From an uncultured Prochlorococcus sp. (GTDB lineage Bacteria > Cyanobacteriota > Cyanobacteriia > PCC-6307 > Cyanobiaceae): a stretch of DNA of 40,129 nt. The DNA lies in assembly GCA_902535185.1 (NCBI GenBank), contig CACAST010000009.1, forward strand, positions 1 through 40,129, in the 5' to 3' direction. Positions within the stretch are counted from its first letter, which is position 1; the number at the start of each line of letters is the position of its first letter. Under the pieces are notes generated by a model that worked only from the letters and a program-made list of their open reading frames with translations, was not told where the DNA came from and did not search any database. Made by a program: the position numbers and the translations under genes. Positions 14,384 through 22,646 of this stretch are shown one piece after another.

Positions 14384-16127
14384 CTTTTATGAGATTTTTA
14401 GCATCTTCATTTTGATATTCAAGATTATAGTCTGAAATATTAGATGACCTATCTTCCAGAACTTTTGGGGTTACTAAAATTATCAATTCTCTCTTATCTT
14501 TTGACGATTGTTTGGACCTAAAAAGACCACCTAATATCGGTAAATCTCCCAATAATGGATATTTATAAGTTGTATCAATATCAGTTTCTTGGATAACACC
14601 AGTTAATACTAATGTTTCGCCATCTTTTATACGTATAGCTCCCGTATCTAATCTTCTATTATTTATTTTGGAGACAGCTCCACATCCAACTATGTTAAAG
14701 CTACCTGATATTCCAGTAACAATCGGAGTCATAGTGAAAGTAACATAATTATTTTGATCAATACCTAAAATTTTTGCACCTAGTTTTACTCCAACATTCT
14801 CATAACTATAGGAACATGAACCTCCATCGTCTTTAGTGGCATCTACCGGAACCTTATCACCTATTTCAACAAAACCTTCATTCCCAACTTTTCTACCAAT
14901 ATTACTGCCATCACCAGCTGCACCAGAGGATTCACTGAGTAAAAGAGTTGGACTTGCAAGGACCTTTGTGGAACCATTCTCAATGCTAGCTTCTAATAAA
15001 CCAAAGAAAGATTTATTTGTAAATAATATCTCTCTTGGATCAGTTCCATCAATCTTCTTAACAGCCATACCTGGATTAGTAGTTGGATCTGTATCATTGC
15101 CTTCAGGGAAGACGGGCAAAAAACTTCCAAAAGCTGATTTAATTTTTCCCTGTTTGCCAATTATGAAAGCATCGTCTAGTTTGCCCCCATAATCCTTCAT
15201 AGATGAATTTTTATCTGACATATTAACATCAAGAACTTTGACACTTAAGGCAACCTGTTTTTGTTTAATATCTAATTTCCGCAAAAATCCATTTGCCAAA
15301 TCAATAAGATATTTTTCACCAACCATTGTGACAGTTTGGAGTCGCTCATCAGTTGTAGCAATCAAACCTACTAGTGGGCCAATAGTGGCGCCATAAACTT
15401 TAACTGATGTTTCTGATTGATCAGTTGTTGTAGAAGATGTTGAGGCTCCCTGAACTGCCTGAGATTGTGAGGCTCCAGAAGTAACCGAAGTTGTGATAGT
15501 AAATGTCTTTGTCACGCTAGCTCCTAAATTTGCCAAATAATCAGCAGCAGAACTCGCACTTATCTGATTTAATTGATAAACGTCAGTGCTTCTCGTGTCA
15601 AAAACAGTATTTCTTACGTTTGGGCCAACATAGAGAATATTATTATGCAGCTTTGCTTGCAAACCACTCGCCAATAATAATGAATTAATAGCTTTTTTAT
15701 AACTTACATCTTTTAAAGTCATTGAAATTAATCGCTGATTATCAACGTCATTCTCTTTATTAGGACTATTTTTAACCCATACAAATCCATAGTTTCCTAC
15801 TTCAGCAAGATACTCAAAAATTGCTTTTGCTTTAGCTTGTTTAAAGACTAATGAAACCGAGGGACCATTAATTTCTAATAAATTTGGATTAGAAATTAGA
15901 GAGGATAATAAATAATTATGATTCTGAAAAAAATTATTTTTTTTATGTATTACTTCAGAAGACTTTAGAAGAGTATTGTTATAAAAATTTTTCTCGATAT
16001 TAAATTTATAAAATGGATTAACTTCCCCCGATTTAGCACTAGTACTTAATATTGCAGTTAGTGCTAATAATGAGAATGATCTTTTAAGAGACTTTCTTTT
16101 TAAGGGCAAGTTTTTATGTTTAGTCAC
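14373..16127 (-). CDS. pilQ: Type IV pilus secretin PilQ
   Basis: Forms the outer-membrane ring through which the pilus passes. A basic N-terminus and hydrophobic stretch (FSLLALTAILSTSA) act as signal peptide. An N-domain (MTLKDVSYKKAINSLLLASGLQAKLHNNILYV) and a Ser/Thr-rich linker precede the secretin core, recognised by TKVLASPTLLLSES, FVEIGDKVPV, GVKLGAKILGIDQNNYV and the C-terminal signature LVLTGVIQ...YPLLGDLPILGGLF...KRELIILVTPKVLED. At 584 residues it is shorter than proteobacterial PilQ, lacking AMIN repeats at the N-terminus. It is the last gene of the minus-strand pilP-M-N-O-Q group, 89 bases after pilO, possibly with its own promoter. The last about 25 residues after the secretin signature are variable. 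Confidence 0.93.
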   Translation of the reverse strand: MTKHKNLPLKRKSLKRSFSLLALTAILSTSAKSGEVNPFYKFNIEKNFYNNTLLKSSEVIHKKNNFFQNHNYLLSSLISNPNLLEINGPSVSLVFKQAKAKAIFEYLAEVGNYGFVWVKNSPNKENDVDNQRLISMTLKDVSYKKAINSLLLASGLQAKLHNNILYVGPNVRNTVFDTRSTDVYQLNQISASSAADYLANLGASVTKTFTITTSVTSGASQSQAVQGASTSSTTTDQSETSVKVYGATIGPLVGLIATTDERLQTVTMVGEKYLIDLANGFLRKLDIKQKQVALSVKVLDVNMSDKNSSMKDYGGKLDDAFIIGKQGKIKSAFGSFLPVFPEGNDTDPTTNPGMAVKKIDGTDPREILFTNKSFFGLLEASIENGSTKVLASPTLLLSESSGAAGDGSNIGRKVGNEGFVEIGDKVPVDATKDDGGSCSYSYENVGVKLGAKILGIDQNNYVTFTMTPIVTGISGSFNIVGCGAVSKINNRRLDTGAIRIKDGETLVLTGVIQETDIDTTYKYPLLGDLPILGGLFRSKQSSKDKRELIILVTPKVLEDRSSNISDYNLEYQNEDAKNLIKEIK

Positions 16128-16216
16128 TCATAATAATAGCAATATAGATTAAATTTAACAAAAAGTATTGAAGCTATGAACGAAAGATTTTTCTAGAATT
16201 GAGAATTAAAATTAAT

Positions 16217-17083
16217 CTACTTATTCAAAGAAGGTATTTTTAAAACTAGCCTCGTTTCAACATTCCCTAATTCGGGGGTATTGTTAATCTTATCAACTTG
16301 ATTTTTAGAAATTAATGGTTCCCCTCCTTTATCTAGAGGTATTATTTGTGAATCATATTCACTATTTATTTCAGAAATAGATTCAATTGATTTTTGTTGA
16401 GAATTAACCTCTATACAAAGTGGTATGACGTTAACATCATATAATTGAATTTCTTTTAAAAATTCAACAATATCTAGATAATCTGATTTGAACGTAACTT
16501 CAAAATAATTATCAGCTAGAAGACCTTTTTTTAGAAGTTGAGGCTTCTTTACTGATTTAAATTTTTTAGATTTTTTTTGAAATGAGGAGACCTTACATAA
16601 TTTTGAGCTTTCTGGTCTAAGTATAGGTGTGAAAGAATTAATTTTGACATTTGTTGTCTTTGCAGTTTCATTCAATAATTGAACCATAAAGATAATCTGA
16701 TCATTTCTAATAAAAGAGGAATTTATCTTATCCATTTTAGTTTTTATATCTTTGAACTTAAGGCTTTGATTTTTTAAGTTAGAGATTTTTTTTGGTAAAT
16801 TTTTTGCTTCATATTGATATTTTTTTGCTTTCTTGAAAGAAGAATTAACTGTTTCAAAAGCTGGTATAAATACAAAAATTGATACTAGAGAAGCACTGAA
16901 AATACCTATTGTAGGTTTTAGGTATTTAGAGTTCCTGATATCATAAAATAATCTCCTATAGTTAATATTTTTTAAATCATCAATTTTTAAATTTTGTAGT
17001 TCCTCTAAAATAGAATTCAAATCAATTTCTTTGATTTTTTTTATTGAATCACTAATTATATTTTTAAAATTTTGCAGTTTCAC
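16217..17083 (-). CDS. pilO: Type IV pilus alignment protein PilO
   Basis: Part of the inner-membrane PilMNOP alignment complex linking the pilus motor to the secretin. The layout fits PilO: cytoplasmic part of about 55 residues, one membrane segment (PTIGIFSASLVSIFVFIPAF), a coiled-coil region (SSFKKAKKYQYEAKNLPKKISNLKNQSLKFKDIK), and a ferredoxin-like periplasmic domain with VNSFTP-like strand, YFEVTFKSDYLDIVEFLKEIQLYDVNVIPL. A longer than usual cytoplasmic N-terminus (about 50 residues instead of 10-20) contains LNSILEELQNLKIDDL-type helices. It follows pilN by seven bases. Sequence similarity to known PilO is low, so fold, length and order carry the call. Confidence 0.8.
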   Translation of the reverse strand: MKLQNFKNIISDSIKKIKEIDLNSILEELQNLKIDDLKNINYRRLFYDIRNSKYLKPTIGIFSASLVSIFVFIPAFETVNSSFKKAKKYQYEAKNLPKKISNLKNQSLKFKDIKTKMDKINSSFIRNDQIIFMVQLLNETAKTTNVKINSFTPILRPESSKLCKVSSFQKKSKKFKSVKKPQLLKKGLLADNYFEVTFKSDYLDIVEFLKEIQLYDVNVIPLCIEVNSQQKSIESISEINSEYDSQIIPLDKGGEPLISKNQVDKINNTPELGNVETRLVLKIPSLNK

Positions 17084-17090
17084 TTTTTCC

Positions 17091-17816
17091 CTAACCTCTT
17101 AAAAGTGATTTTAAATCATTAAATCTCTTCAATTTTCTAATTAAACCATTTGCTCTAGATTCTTGATAAAGATTCTCACGTTTTTTCAAATCAATTTTAG
17201 CCGTTTGACCATAAATTTCTAAATCATATGTCGTTCTAATTTTGTCATCATTCCGTGAATTAGACTCTAATCGATTCAATTTATTAACAGTAACACTTGA
17301 TTTGTTAATAACAGGAGATTCTATAATTAAAGTAAGAAATTCATTTATTGAATCTAAACTATAAGAACTTAAATTAATATCAAATCCGTTATCACTAAAG
17401 GAATAGCTATTAATTTTGACACCCTCTGGTACTGAATTCTGTAAATAAAATGCAAATAAATATGAAGTTGTTGACTGAGAAAAATATTCTTCAAAATTAT
17501 TTAAATTTTTTTTAAATCTTTTTTTTGAAGAATCTATATCCTTTAATTTTCCTGAAACTATTGAAAATTGCTTATGATCAGCTTCTAATTTTTTTATTGT
17601 AATGTTTGGAAATATATTAACTAGGTAAATACCAAAACTTAAAATTAAAATTAAGGATGATGGATAAAAGATTTCAGCATTTTTATTAAACTCACGGTAA
17701 AGAAAAACTAGTTTTTTGTCTATGCTCGCATTTGTAACTAGTAAATTAGGAGGAGATGGTCTTTGCCATGGACTTAATTTAGAATTTTTAAAGGCAAAAT
17801 TATACTTTATACGCAT
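17091..17816 (-). CDS. pilN: Type IV pilus alignment protein PilN
   Basis: Inner-membrane partner of PilM and PilO. ATG at 17816 gives MRIKYNFAFKNSKLSPWQR; the track's start at 17843 adds nine residues with no support and a deeper overlap with pilM. The SKLSPWQR segment resembles the conserved N-terminal (I)NLLPWR motif through which PilN docks into PilM. One membrane segment follows (LILILSFGIYLVNIFPNITI), a coiled coil (KLEADHKQFSIVSGKLKDIDSSKKRFKKNLNNF), then a ferredoxin-like periplasmic domain (PEGVKINSYSFSDNGFDINLSS). A ten-base overlap with pilM indicates translational coupling. Length (241 aa) is a little above the usual 180-220. Confidence 0.83.
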   Translation of the reverse strand: MRIKYNFAFKNSKLSPWQRPSPPNLLVTNASIDKKLVFLYREFNKNAEIFYPSSLILILSFGIYLVNIFPNITIKKLEADHKQFSIVSGKLKDIDSSKKRFKKNLNNFEEYFSQSTTSYLFAFYLQNSVPEGVKINSYSFSDNGFDINLSSYSLDSINEFLTLIIESPVINKSSVTVNKLNRLESNSRNDDKIRTTYDLEIYGQTAKIDLKKRENLYQESRANGLIRKLKRFNDLKSLLRG

Positions 17817-19195
17817 GATGATAATATTGAAGCCAAAGAGCAAACACTATGCTCAATAGATTGAGAAACGATTTCATGTATTTGCATTGTTTTAGGTTTA
17901 TATGAGTAATTTGCTAAGTTCAAATTTGCGATAGATTGAAAACCTTTTGGCAAAGCAATTTTAGAATTCAGCAATTTATCTAATCCATTCCCCATTACAA
18001 AAATATTAGTAGGTGTTTCTAAATTTATATCTTTCATTATTAAATCTACTGAGTTTAAAGCTCTTTCAAAATAACTTTTGCTTGATTTGATCAAATCATC
18101 CGTAAGATAAAGAGAATAACCGAATGGTAATTTATAGGAATTTAGTTTGGCTAAATTACTTCCTATTAATAAAGTTGTTTCTGATGATTCAATATCTAAT
18201 AAAACTGTAATTTCTTCTGTAATTTTTGAAGTTATGGAATCAAAAACATGAGCAGAAGCAGGAACTAAGCCAATTATTGGTAAATTAACCATTTCTAGGG
18301 TGTCTGTCCAACTCTGAATAAAATCTCGTTTTGCATAAATAGTTCTAACTAATCCGTTTGATATTTTAACGTCTGTCATTCTTAGAAAATCTACTAATGT
18401 ATTAGCAGGTAAATAAGGACTTTTAGATTCAACTTTTTTATCAGTTTGCGAAATCTGTTTCAAATCAGAGGTATTAAAGGTATGAATATTAAAAAAAGAA
18501 CTTGATAAAACCAATAATAATGGTGAATTTAAAAGTTCTAAAAGAGTAAGAGAATCCAATAAAATATTTGCCAATTCATTTGCATCTTCCACTAGGGAAT
18601 CGCCAATCACATTTCCTGGAATTGGAATTTCATTTAATGCAGTTACTTTTATATTATTATTAAAGTCAATAAGGGCACTTATAATTATTAAATTATGATC
18701 ACCATAAAATGCTACACCAATTTTTTGTTGATATTTTTGGTTGTTTTTATTTTCCGCTATTGTTAATTTTCTTCCTAAAAATTTATAATTTTTTAGCCTA
18801 TCATATACTTCAAAAAAATCTTTTCTTAGAGTTTCTAGTTGAAAAATATTTTGAGGATTGCGAGTCTTCTTATTTTTTTTAGTAGAGATTTTTTGATTTC
18901 TAAATCGATTTATTTTTTCAATTATTTTCTTATATATTTTTGTTTTTGAAAATTCAAAAGTAATGTAGTTAGATCTTTTTTTTGAACTTTTACCTTTTTT
19001 ATTTGAAATTTCGAGATCTTTAAATTGGTTTATCTTTTCTAAAATATTTTTATATCTTTCTTTTTTAGAGATTTGAGAAATAAACGAAACAGATTTTAAT
19101 TTAGGTAATTTTAATTGTGGTAAATAATTAGTAGAGGATAATTGCCCAAATTTTTTTATTAATTTCTTAAAAGAGAATGTTTTATTTATTTTCAT
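17807..19195 (-). CDS. pilM: Actin-like pilus assembly protein PilM with duplicated basic N-terminal extension
   Basis: Cytoplasmic actin-like protein that binds the PilN tail. The PilM core starts only near residue 155 (KIGVAFYGDHNLIIISALIDF) and includes DSLVEDANELANILLDSL, VNLPIIGLVPASAHVFDSI, the phosphate-loop-like VLLDIESSETTLLIGSNL and IFVMGNGLDKLL. The first phosphate loop (usually GxDxG) is degraded, so nucleotide binding may be altered. The preceding 150 residues are very Lys-rich, with an internal duplication: YKNILEKINQFKDLEIS (48-64) and YKKIIEKINRFRNQKIS (88-104). This extension is absent from standard PilM and may bind membrane, nucleic acid or an acidic partner (inference). 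Its ATG overlaps the pilP stop by four bases. Confidence 0.85.
   Translation of the reverse strand: MKINKTFSFKKLIKKFGQLSSTNYLPQLKLPKLKSVSFISQISKKERYKNILEKINQFKDLEISNKKGKSSKKRSNYITFEFSKTKIYKKIIEKINRFRNQKISTKKNKKTRNPQNIFQLETLRKDFFEVYDRLKNYKFLGRKLTIAENKNNQKYQQKIGVAFYGDHNLIIISALIDFNNNIKVTALNEIPIPGNVIGDSLVEDANELANILLDSLTLLELLNSPLLLVLSSSFFNIHTFNTSDLKQISQTDKKVESKSPYLPANTLVDFLRMTDVKISNGLVRTIYAKRDFIQSWTDTLEMVNLPIIGLVPASAHVFDSITSKITEEITVLLDIESSETTLLIGSNLAKLNSYKLPFGYSLYLTDDLIKSSKSYFERALNSVDLIMKDINLETPTNIFVMGNGLDKLLNSKIALPKGFQSIANLNLANYSYKPKTMQIHEIVSQSIEHSVCSLASILSSCV
18854..19054 (-). repeat. Internal duplication in pilM N-terminal extension
   Basis: Two diverged copies about 120 bases apart encode the 27-residue blocks at residues 48-74 and 88-114. 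About half the residues are identical, with the pattern YK-I-EKI-F/RF-K-IS-KK-KK-R conserved, so the duplication is older than the pilin tail repeats. Confidence 0.75.
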
Positions 19196-19671
19196 ATTAG
19201 TTTCTCAATATCTACCATAGAAAGTCTGTAATTTTTAGTTCCATTAGAGATATCTACCGTAACATCCTCTAATGAAATAAATTGAACTACAAATCCATTA
19301 TCGAGAGAATCTCCAACCTCGTAAAATTTTTGGTTGCCATCTGTCTCGATGACGGCAAAAAGCTTATTCTCTGATTTTGCTAATCCTCTGAATTTTAAAC
19401 TTGAATATAAATCTTCTATTGTTGGAAATTCAGTTTTTAAAGGGTCTTGAAAAGGGTTTCTGTTAATATTGACTTTATTCGAAGAAGTGTCAATATCTCC
19501 TTCTGGCATAGGAATTAGATCTTTTGTAATTTTATCAGCTTGAAAATATTTTTTTATAGGAAGTGAGTGTATCTCTTTTTCCTGTGCCGAGAGAAAAGAG
19601 ACTTGGCACAAGTAGCCCAAAACAAGAAATAAACTATATTTATGCAGACTATTAAAAAAAAGATTCCTCAT
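19192..19671 (-). CDS. pilP: PilP/GspC-like periplasmic lipoprotein-class protein
   Basis: A 159-residue exported protein with signal peptide (YSLFLVLGYLCQVSFLSAQ). It contains NPFQDP, then a small beta domain: SLKFRGLAKSENKLFAVIETDGNQKFYEVGDSLDNGFVVQFISLEDVTVDI. Both the RNPF lead-in and this pattern (L-G + AVI + Y-V-G + V-I + V-L) are characteristic of PilP and the GspC homology region, which contacts the secretin. The signal peptide lacks a clear lipobox (CQ within the hydrophobic part rather than LxxC), so lipidation is uncertain. It is placed before pilM rather than after pilO, an order differing from the common pilMNOPQ. It is the first gene of the operon. Confidence 0.8.
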   Translation of the reverse strand: MRNLFFNSLHKYSLFLVLGYLCQVSFLSAQEKEIHSLPIKKYFQADKITKDLIPMPEGDIDTSSNKVNINRNPFQDPLKTEFPTIEDLYSSLKFRGLAKSENKLFAVIETDGNQKFYEVGDSLDNGFVVQFISLEDVTVDISNGTKNYRLSMVDIEKLI

Positions 19672-19722
19672 AAATCTGAAAAAACTGATGAAAAATATAC
19701 TGTATCGATATGTTTAATAAAA

Positions 19723-19728
19723 ATTATA
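19723..19728 (-). promoter_or_regulatory. Candidate -10 element of the pilP-M-N-O operon
   Basis: TATAAT on the minus strand, followed by about 50 bases to the pilP ATG. A leader of about 45 bases would result. No convincing -35 hexamer accompanies it. Position between the divergent pilP and pilB genes fits an operon promoter. Confidence 0.4.
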
Positions 19729-19823
19729 GCTTCATTTTGAAATAAAGTAATATTTATAGTTATCATATATTTATTTTAAATTAGAATTTAATCATTTTGA
19801 TGATTCTGCTCTCAAAATAAATA

Positions 19824-19829
19824 TATAAT
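19824..19829 (+). promoter_or_regulatory. Possible -10 element of the pilB operon
   Basis: TATAAT lies only eight bases before the pilB ATG, so transcription starting from it would leave a very short or leaderless mRNA. The area is so AT-rich that chance occurrence is a real possibility; no -35 match is seen. Confidence 0.25.
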
Positions 19830-19837
19830 CAAAAAAT

Positions 19838-21544
19838 ATGAACGATACTAATGAAATAAGTAAATTCCTGACTCCTGAATTATGTGAAGATGCGGGGATA
19901 ATAGTTAATGAAATTAGGGATGGGACTTTAGATTTAGGTGCGATGAATTTAGATTATATTAAAGTTAAAAAAGTTATCAAAACGGTCGAAAGTGAATACA
20001 ACTTAAAAGTTTCTCTAAAACAAATTACTTCTTTAGAATGGGAAACTTGGTTCGAGAATAATCATTCCACCTCAGTTGAAAAAATTCAAAAAAGTTCAGT
20101 TCAAAATCAAGTTTTAGAAAAAATTAATAATCTAGAAGAAGATTTAGTAAGTAATGAAAAAAGAGATTATTCCGAAATATCAACCTTTGAAAGTATTCAG
20201 GACAATCTACATAACTCAGATGAATATTTGATAAATGATGAAACAGATCTTGTCGATGATGCCAACGATGAAGCACTTATTAAATTAGCTCAGGCAAATA
20301 TAGGTGATGAATCGGAAATGGATAATGATATTTTATTTGGAGAGGAACTTACTGCATCAAATGATCCTGTAATAGCAGGTGTTGCCTCTATTTTAAGTAA
20401 GTGTTTTACCTTGAAGGGTTCAGATATTCATGCAGAGCCACTGGAAGATCGCTTAAGGATAAGATATAGAATTGATGGGGTTTTAAAAGAAGCTTTCGCT
20501 TTCCCAAAATCACATGTAAACCCAATAATTAGTAGGATTAAAATAATGAGTAAGTTAGATATATCAGAAAAAAGATTGCCCCAAGATGGAAGAATTAGAT
20601 GCCTCTTAAGAGGAAGAAGGTCTGATTTTAGGGTAAGTACTTTGCCTGGGAGATGGGGAGAAAAAGTTGTTCTTAGAGCTCTTGAAAGTGATAATTCAGT
20701 ACTAAACCTTTCGAAATTAATAACAGAAAATGATGAGCTAAATTTAATAAAAAATATGTCTAAATCTCCATATGGAATAGTAATTGTAGTTGGGCCTACA
20801 GGTAGTGGTAAATCAACAACTCTATATTCGATGCTGAGTGACCTTAATAAACCAGGAGTTAATATTAGTACAGTTGAAGATCCAGTAGAATATACACTTG
20901 ATGGCATTCATCAAGTACAAGTTATTAGAGAAAAGGGACTTGATTTCTCAAGAGCTTTAAGGTCTTTAATGAGGCAAGATCCAGATATTATTTTGGTAGG
21001 AGAAACTAGAGATAAGGAAACAGCACAAGCTGCAATGGAAGCAGCATTGACTGGACATATGGTTTTTACGACAATGCATGCTAATGATACGGCAACTGCT
21101 ATTACAAGGCTTGCCGAAATGGAAATTCCACCTTACCTTATTGGGGCCTCGATCATAGGAGTTGTTGCTCAAAGATTAGTTAGGAAAGTTTGCAAATCTT
21201 GTAGTGAATCAAGAAAAATAAATAATCATGAAAATCACTTGGCATTTTCTTTAGGAGTAGAAAAAGCAAGATTCATAAACAAAAGTAATAAAGGCTGCCC
21301 TGTATGCAATGGAAGTGGCTATAAAGGAAGAATAGGTATCTATGAAGTTATGAAAGTTAATGACTTGATTAGAGATTTAATAATGAAGCAATCCAATGCA
21401 GATGAAATAAGAGAAAGCGCATTTAAAAAGAATGGAAGAAGTCTTCTAACATATGGAATGAATCTAGTAAAAAAAGAACTTACTACTATTGAAGAAGTTG
21501 AACGTGTTTGCTTACTCAATGACACTCAATCAGAGGAATTATGA
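19838..21544 (+). CDS. pilB: Pilus extension ATPase PilB
   Basis: Hexameric motor that drives pilin polymerisation. The N-terminal domain (residues 1-70) is followed by an acidic linker (100-170), then the GspE fold: DIHAEPLEDRLRIRYRIDGVL (N2 domain), Walker A GPTGSGKST (319-327), Asp box TVEDPVEY (345-352), Walker B DPDIILVGETRD (381-392), His box TGHMVFTTMHAND (405-417). The zinc module CKSC...CPVC (452-455, 487-490) followed by GYKGRIGIYEV is diagnostic of PilB/GspE and absent from PilT. All catalytic motifs are intact. It starts the plus-strand pilB-pilT-pilC operon; its stop overlaps the pilT ATG (ATGA). Confidence 0.96.
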   Translation: MNDTNEISKFLTPELCEDAGIIVNEIRDGTLDLGAMNLDYIKVKKVIKTVESEYNLKVSLKQITSLEWETWFENNHSTSVEKIQKSSVQNQVLEKINNLEEDLVSNEKRDYSEISTFESIQDNLHNSDEYLINDETDLVDDANDEALIKLAQANIGDESEMDNDILFGEELTASNDPVIAGVASILSKCFTLKGSDIHAEPLEDRLRIRYRIDGVLKEAFAFPKSHVNPIISRIKIMSKLDISEKRLPQDGRIRCLLRGRRSDFRVSTLPGRWGEKVVLRALESDNSVLNLSKLITENDELNLIKNMSKSPYGIVIVVGPTGSGKSTTLYSMLSDLNKPGVNISTVEDPVEYTLDGIHQVQVIREKGLDFSRALRSLMRQDPDIILVGETRDKETAQAAMEAALTGHMVFTTMHANDTATAITRLAEMEIPPYLIGASIIGVVAQRLVRKVCKSCSESRKINNHENHLAFSLGVEKARFINKSNKGCPVCNGSGYKGRIGIYEVMKVNDLIRDLIMKQSNADEIRESAFKKNGRSLLTYGMNLVKKELTTIEEVERVCLLNDTQSEEL

Positions 21545-22614
21545 AATTAACTAATCTTATGTCAGAGTTAGTAAAAAGAAATGGTTCTGACCTTCATTTA
21601 ACAGGAGACAGCTATCCTTTTTTCAGAATTCAAGGACAAATTTTACCAGCATCAAGCGAACAATATTCAAGTAAAGAATTGAGAGCAGATCTCACTCAAA
21701 TTCTAGGTCAAGAAAAGCTTGCAAAATTTGACAAAGAAAAGGAACTTGACTGTAGTTACGGGTTGGAGGGGATTGCGAGATTTAGAATGAACATATTTAT
21801 AGATAGGGGTAAAATTTCATGTGTAATGAGAGCACTCAATACTGAAATCCCGAGTTTTTCAAAAATTGGTCTTCCTGATAGTGTTCAACAACTCTTAAGT
21901 AGACCTAGAGGATTAATGCTTGTAACTGGTCCAACTGGATCTGGGAAAACGACAACTCTAGCAAGTGGGATTGATTGGATTAACACAAACTTTGCGCATC
22001 ACATCTTGACTATTGAAGACCCAATAGAATTTATATATAACAACAAAAATTGTTTAGTAAGACAAAGAGAAGTTGGAGAGGATACATTTTCCTTTTCGAA
22101 TGCATTAAGGTCTGCACTAAGAGAAGATCCTGACATTATATTAGTTGGTGAAATGAGAGATTTGGAGACAATAAGTTTAGCCATTACTGCAGCAGAAACA
22201 GGTCATTTAGTATTAGGAACTTTACATACAGCTTCAGCCTCTCAAACAATAGACAGAATAATTGATGTCTTCCCAACATCCCAACAAATGCAAATCAGAG
22301 TTCAATTATCTTCTTCTTTAATAGGTGTAATATCGCAAACACTTTGTAAAACTATTGATAATAAAAGATGTTTAGCAGCAGAAATATTAGTAAATAATAA
22401 TGCCATTGCAAATTTGATTAGAGAAGCAAAAGCTTCGCAAGTTTATTCACAACTACAAATAGGAGGAAAATTTGGAATGCAAACTTTGGAACAATGCTTG
22501 TCAGAACTTGTCGCCAAAAGTGCAATTACCACTGATGAAGCCTTATATAAATGCAATAGACCAAATGTGTTGAAAGGTTTGCTAGAAGAAATCAATTCTG
22601 AAATACCAACGTAA
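21541..22614 (+). CDS. pilT: Pilus retraction ATPase PilT
   Basis: Drives pilus disassembly and retraction, needed for twitching and DNA pulling. 357 residues, normal PilT length. Walker A GPTGSGKTT (130-138), Asp box TIEDPIEF, Walker B DPDIILVGEMRD (197-208), His box TGHLVLGTLHT (220-230), and the PilT signature AIANLIREAK (288-297, the AIRNLIRE motif needed for retraction) are present. No zinc cysteines, which separates it from PilB. A four-base ATGA overlap with pilB couples their translation. The motif supports PilT over PilU, but a single retraction ATPase in the window prevents comparison. Confidence 0.95.
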   Translation: MKLTNLMSELVKRNGSDLHLTGDSYPFFRIQGQILPASSEQYSSKELRADLTQILGQEKLAKFDKEKELDCSYGLEGIARFRMNIFIDRGKISCVMRALNTEIPSFSKIGLPDSVQQLLSRPRGLMLVTGPTGSGKTTTLASGIDWINTNFAHHILTIEDPIEFIYNNKNCLVRQREVGEDTFSFSNALRSALREDPDIILVGEMRDLETISLAITAAETGHLVLGTLHTASASQTIDRIIDVFPTSQQMQIRVQLSSSLIGVISQTLCKTIDNKRCLAAEILVNNNAIANLIREAKASQVYSQLQIGGKFGMQTLEQCLSELVAKSAITTDEALYKCNRPNVLKGLLEEINSEIPT

Positions 22615-22646
22615 ATTGATATGAACTTAAGAACTAAAAAACAATA

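Noticed and set aside
14836-15192. 118-aa plus-strand ORF
   Set aside because: Shadow of the pilQ coding strand; no start signal, and pilQ motifs are clear on the other strand.
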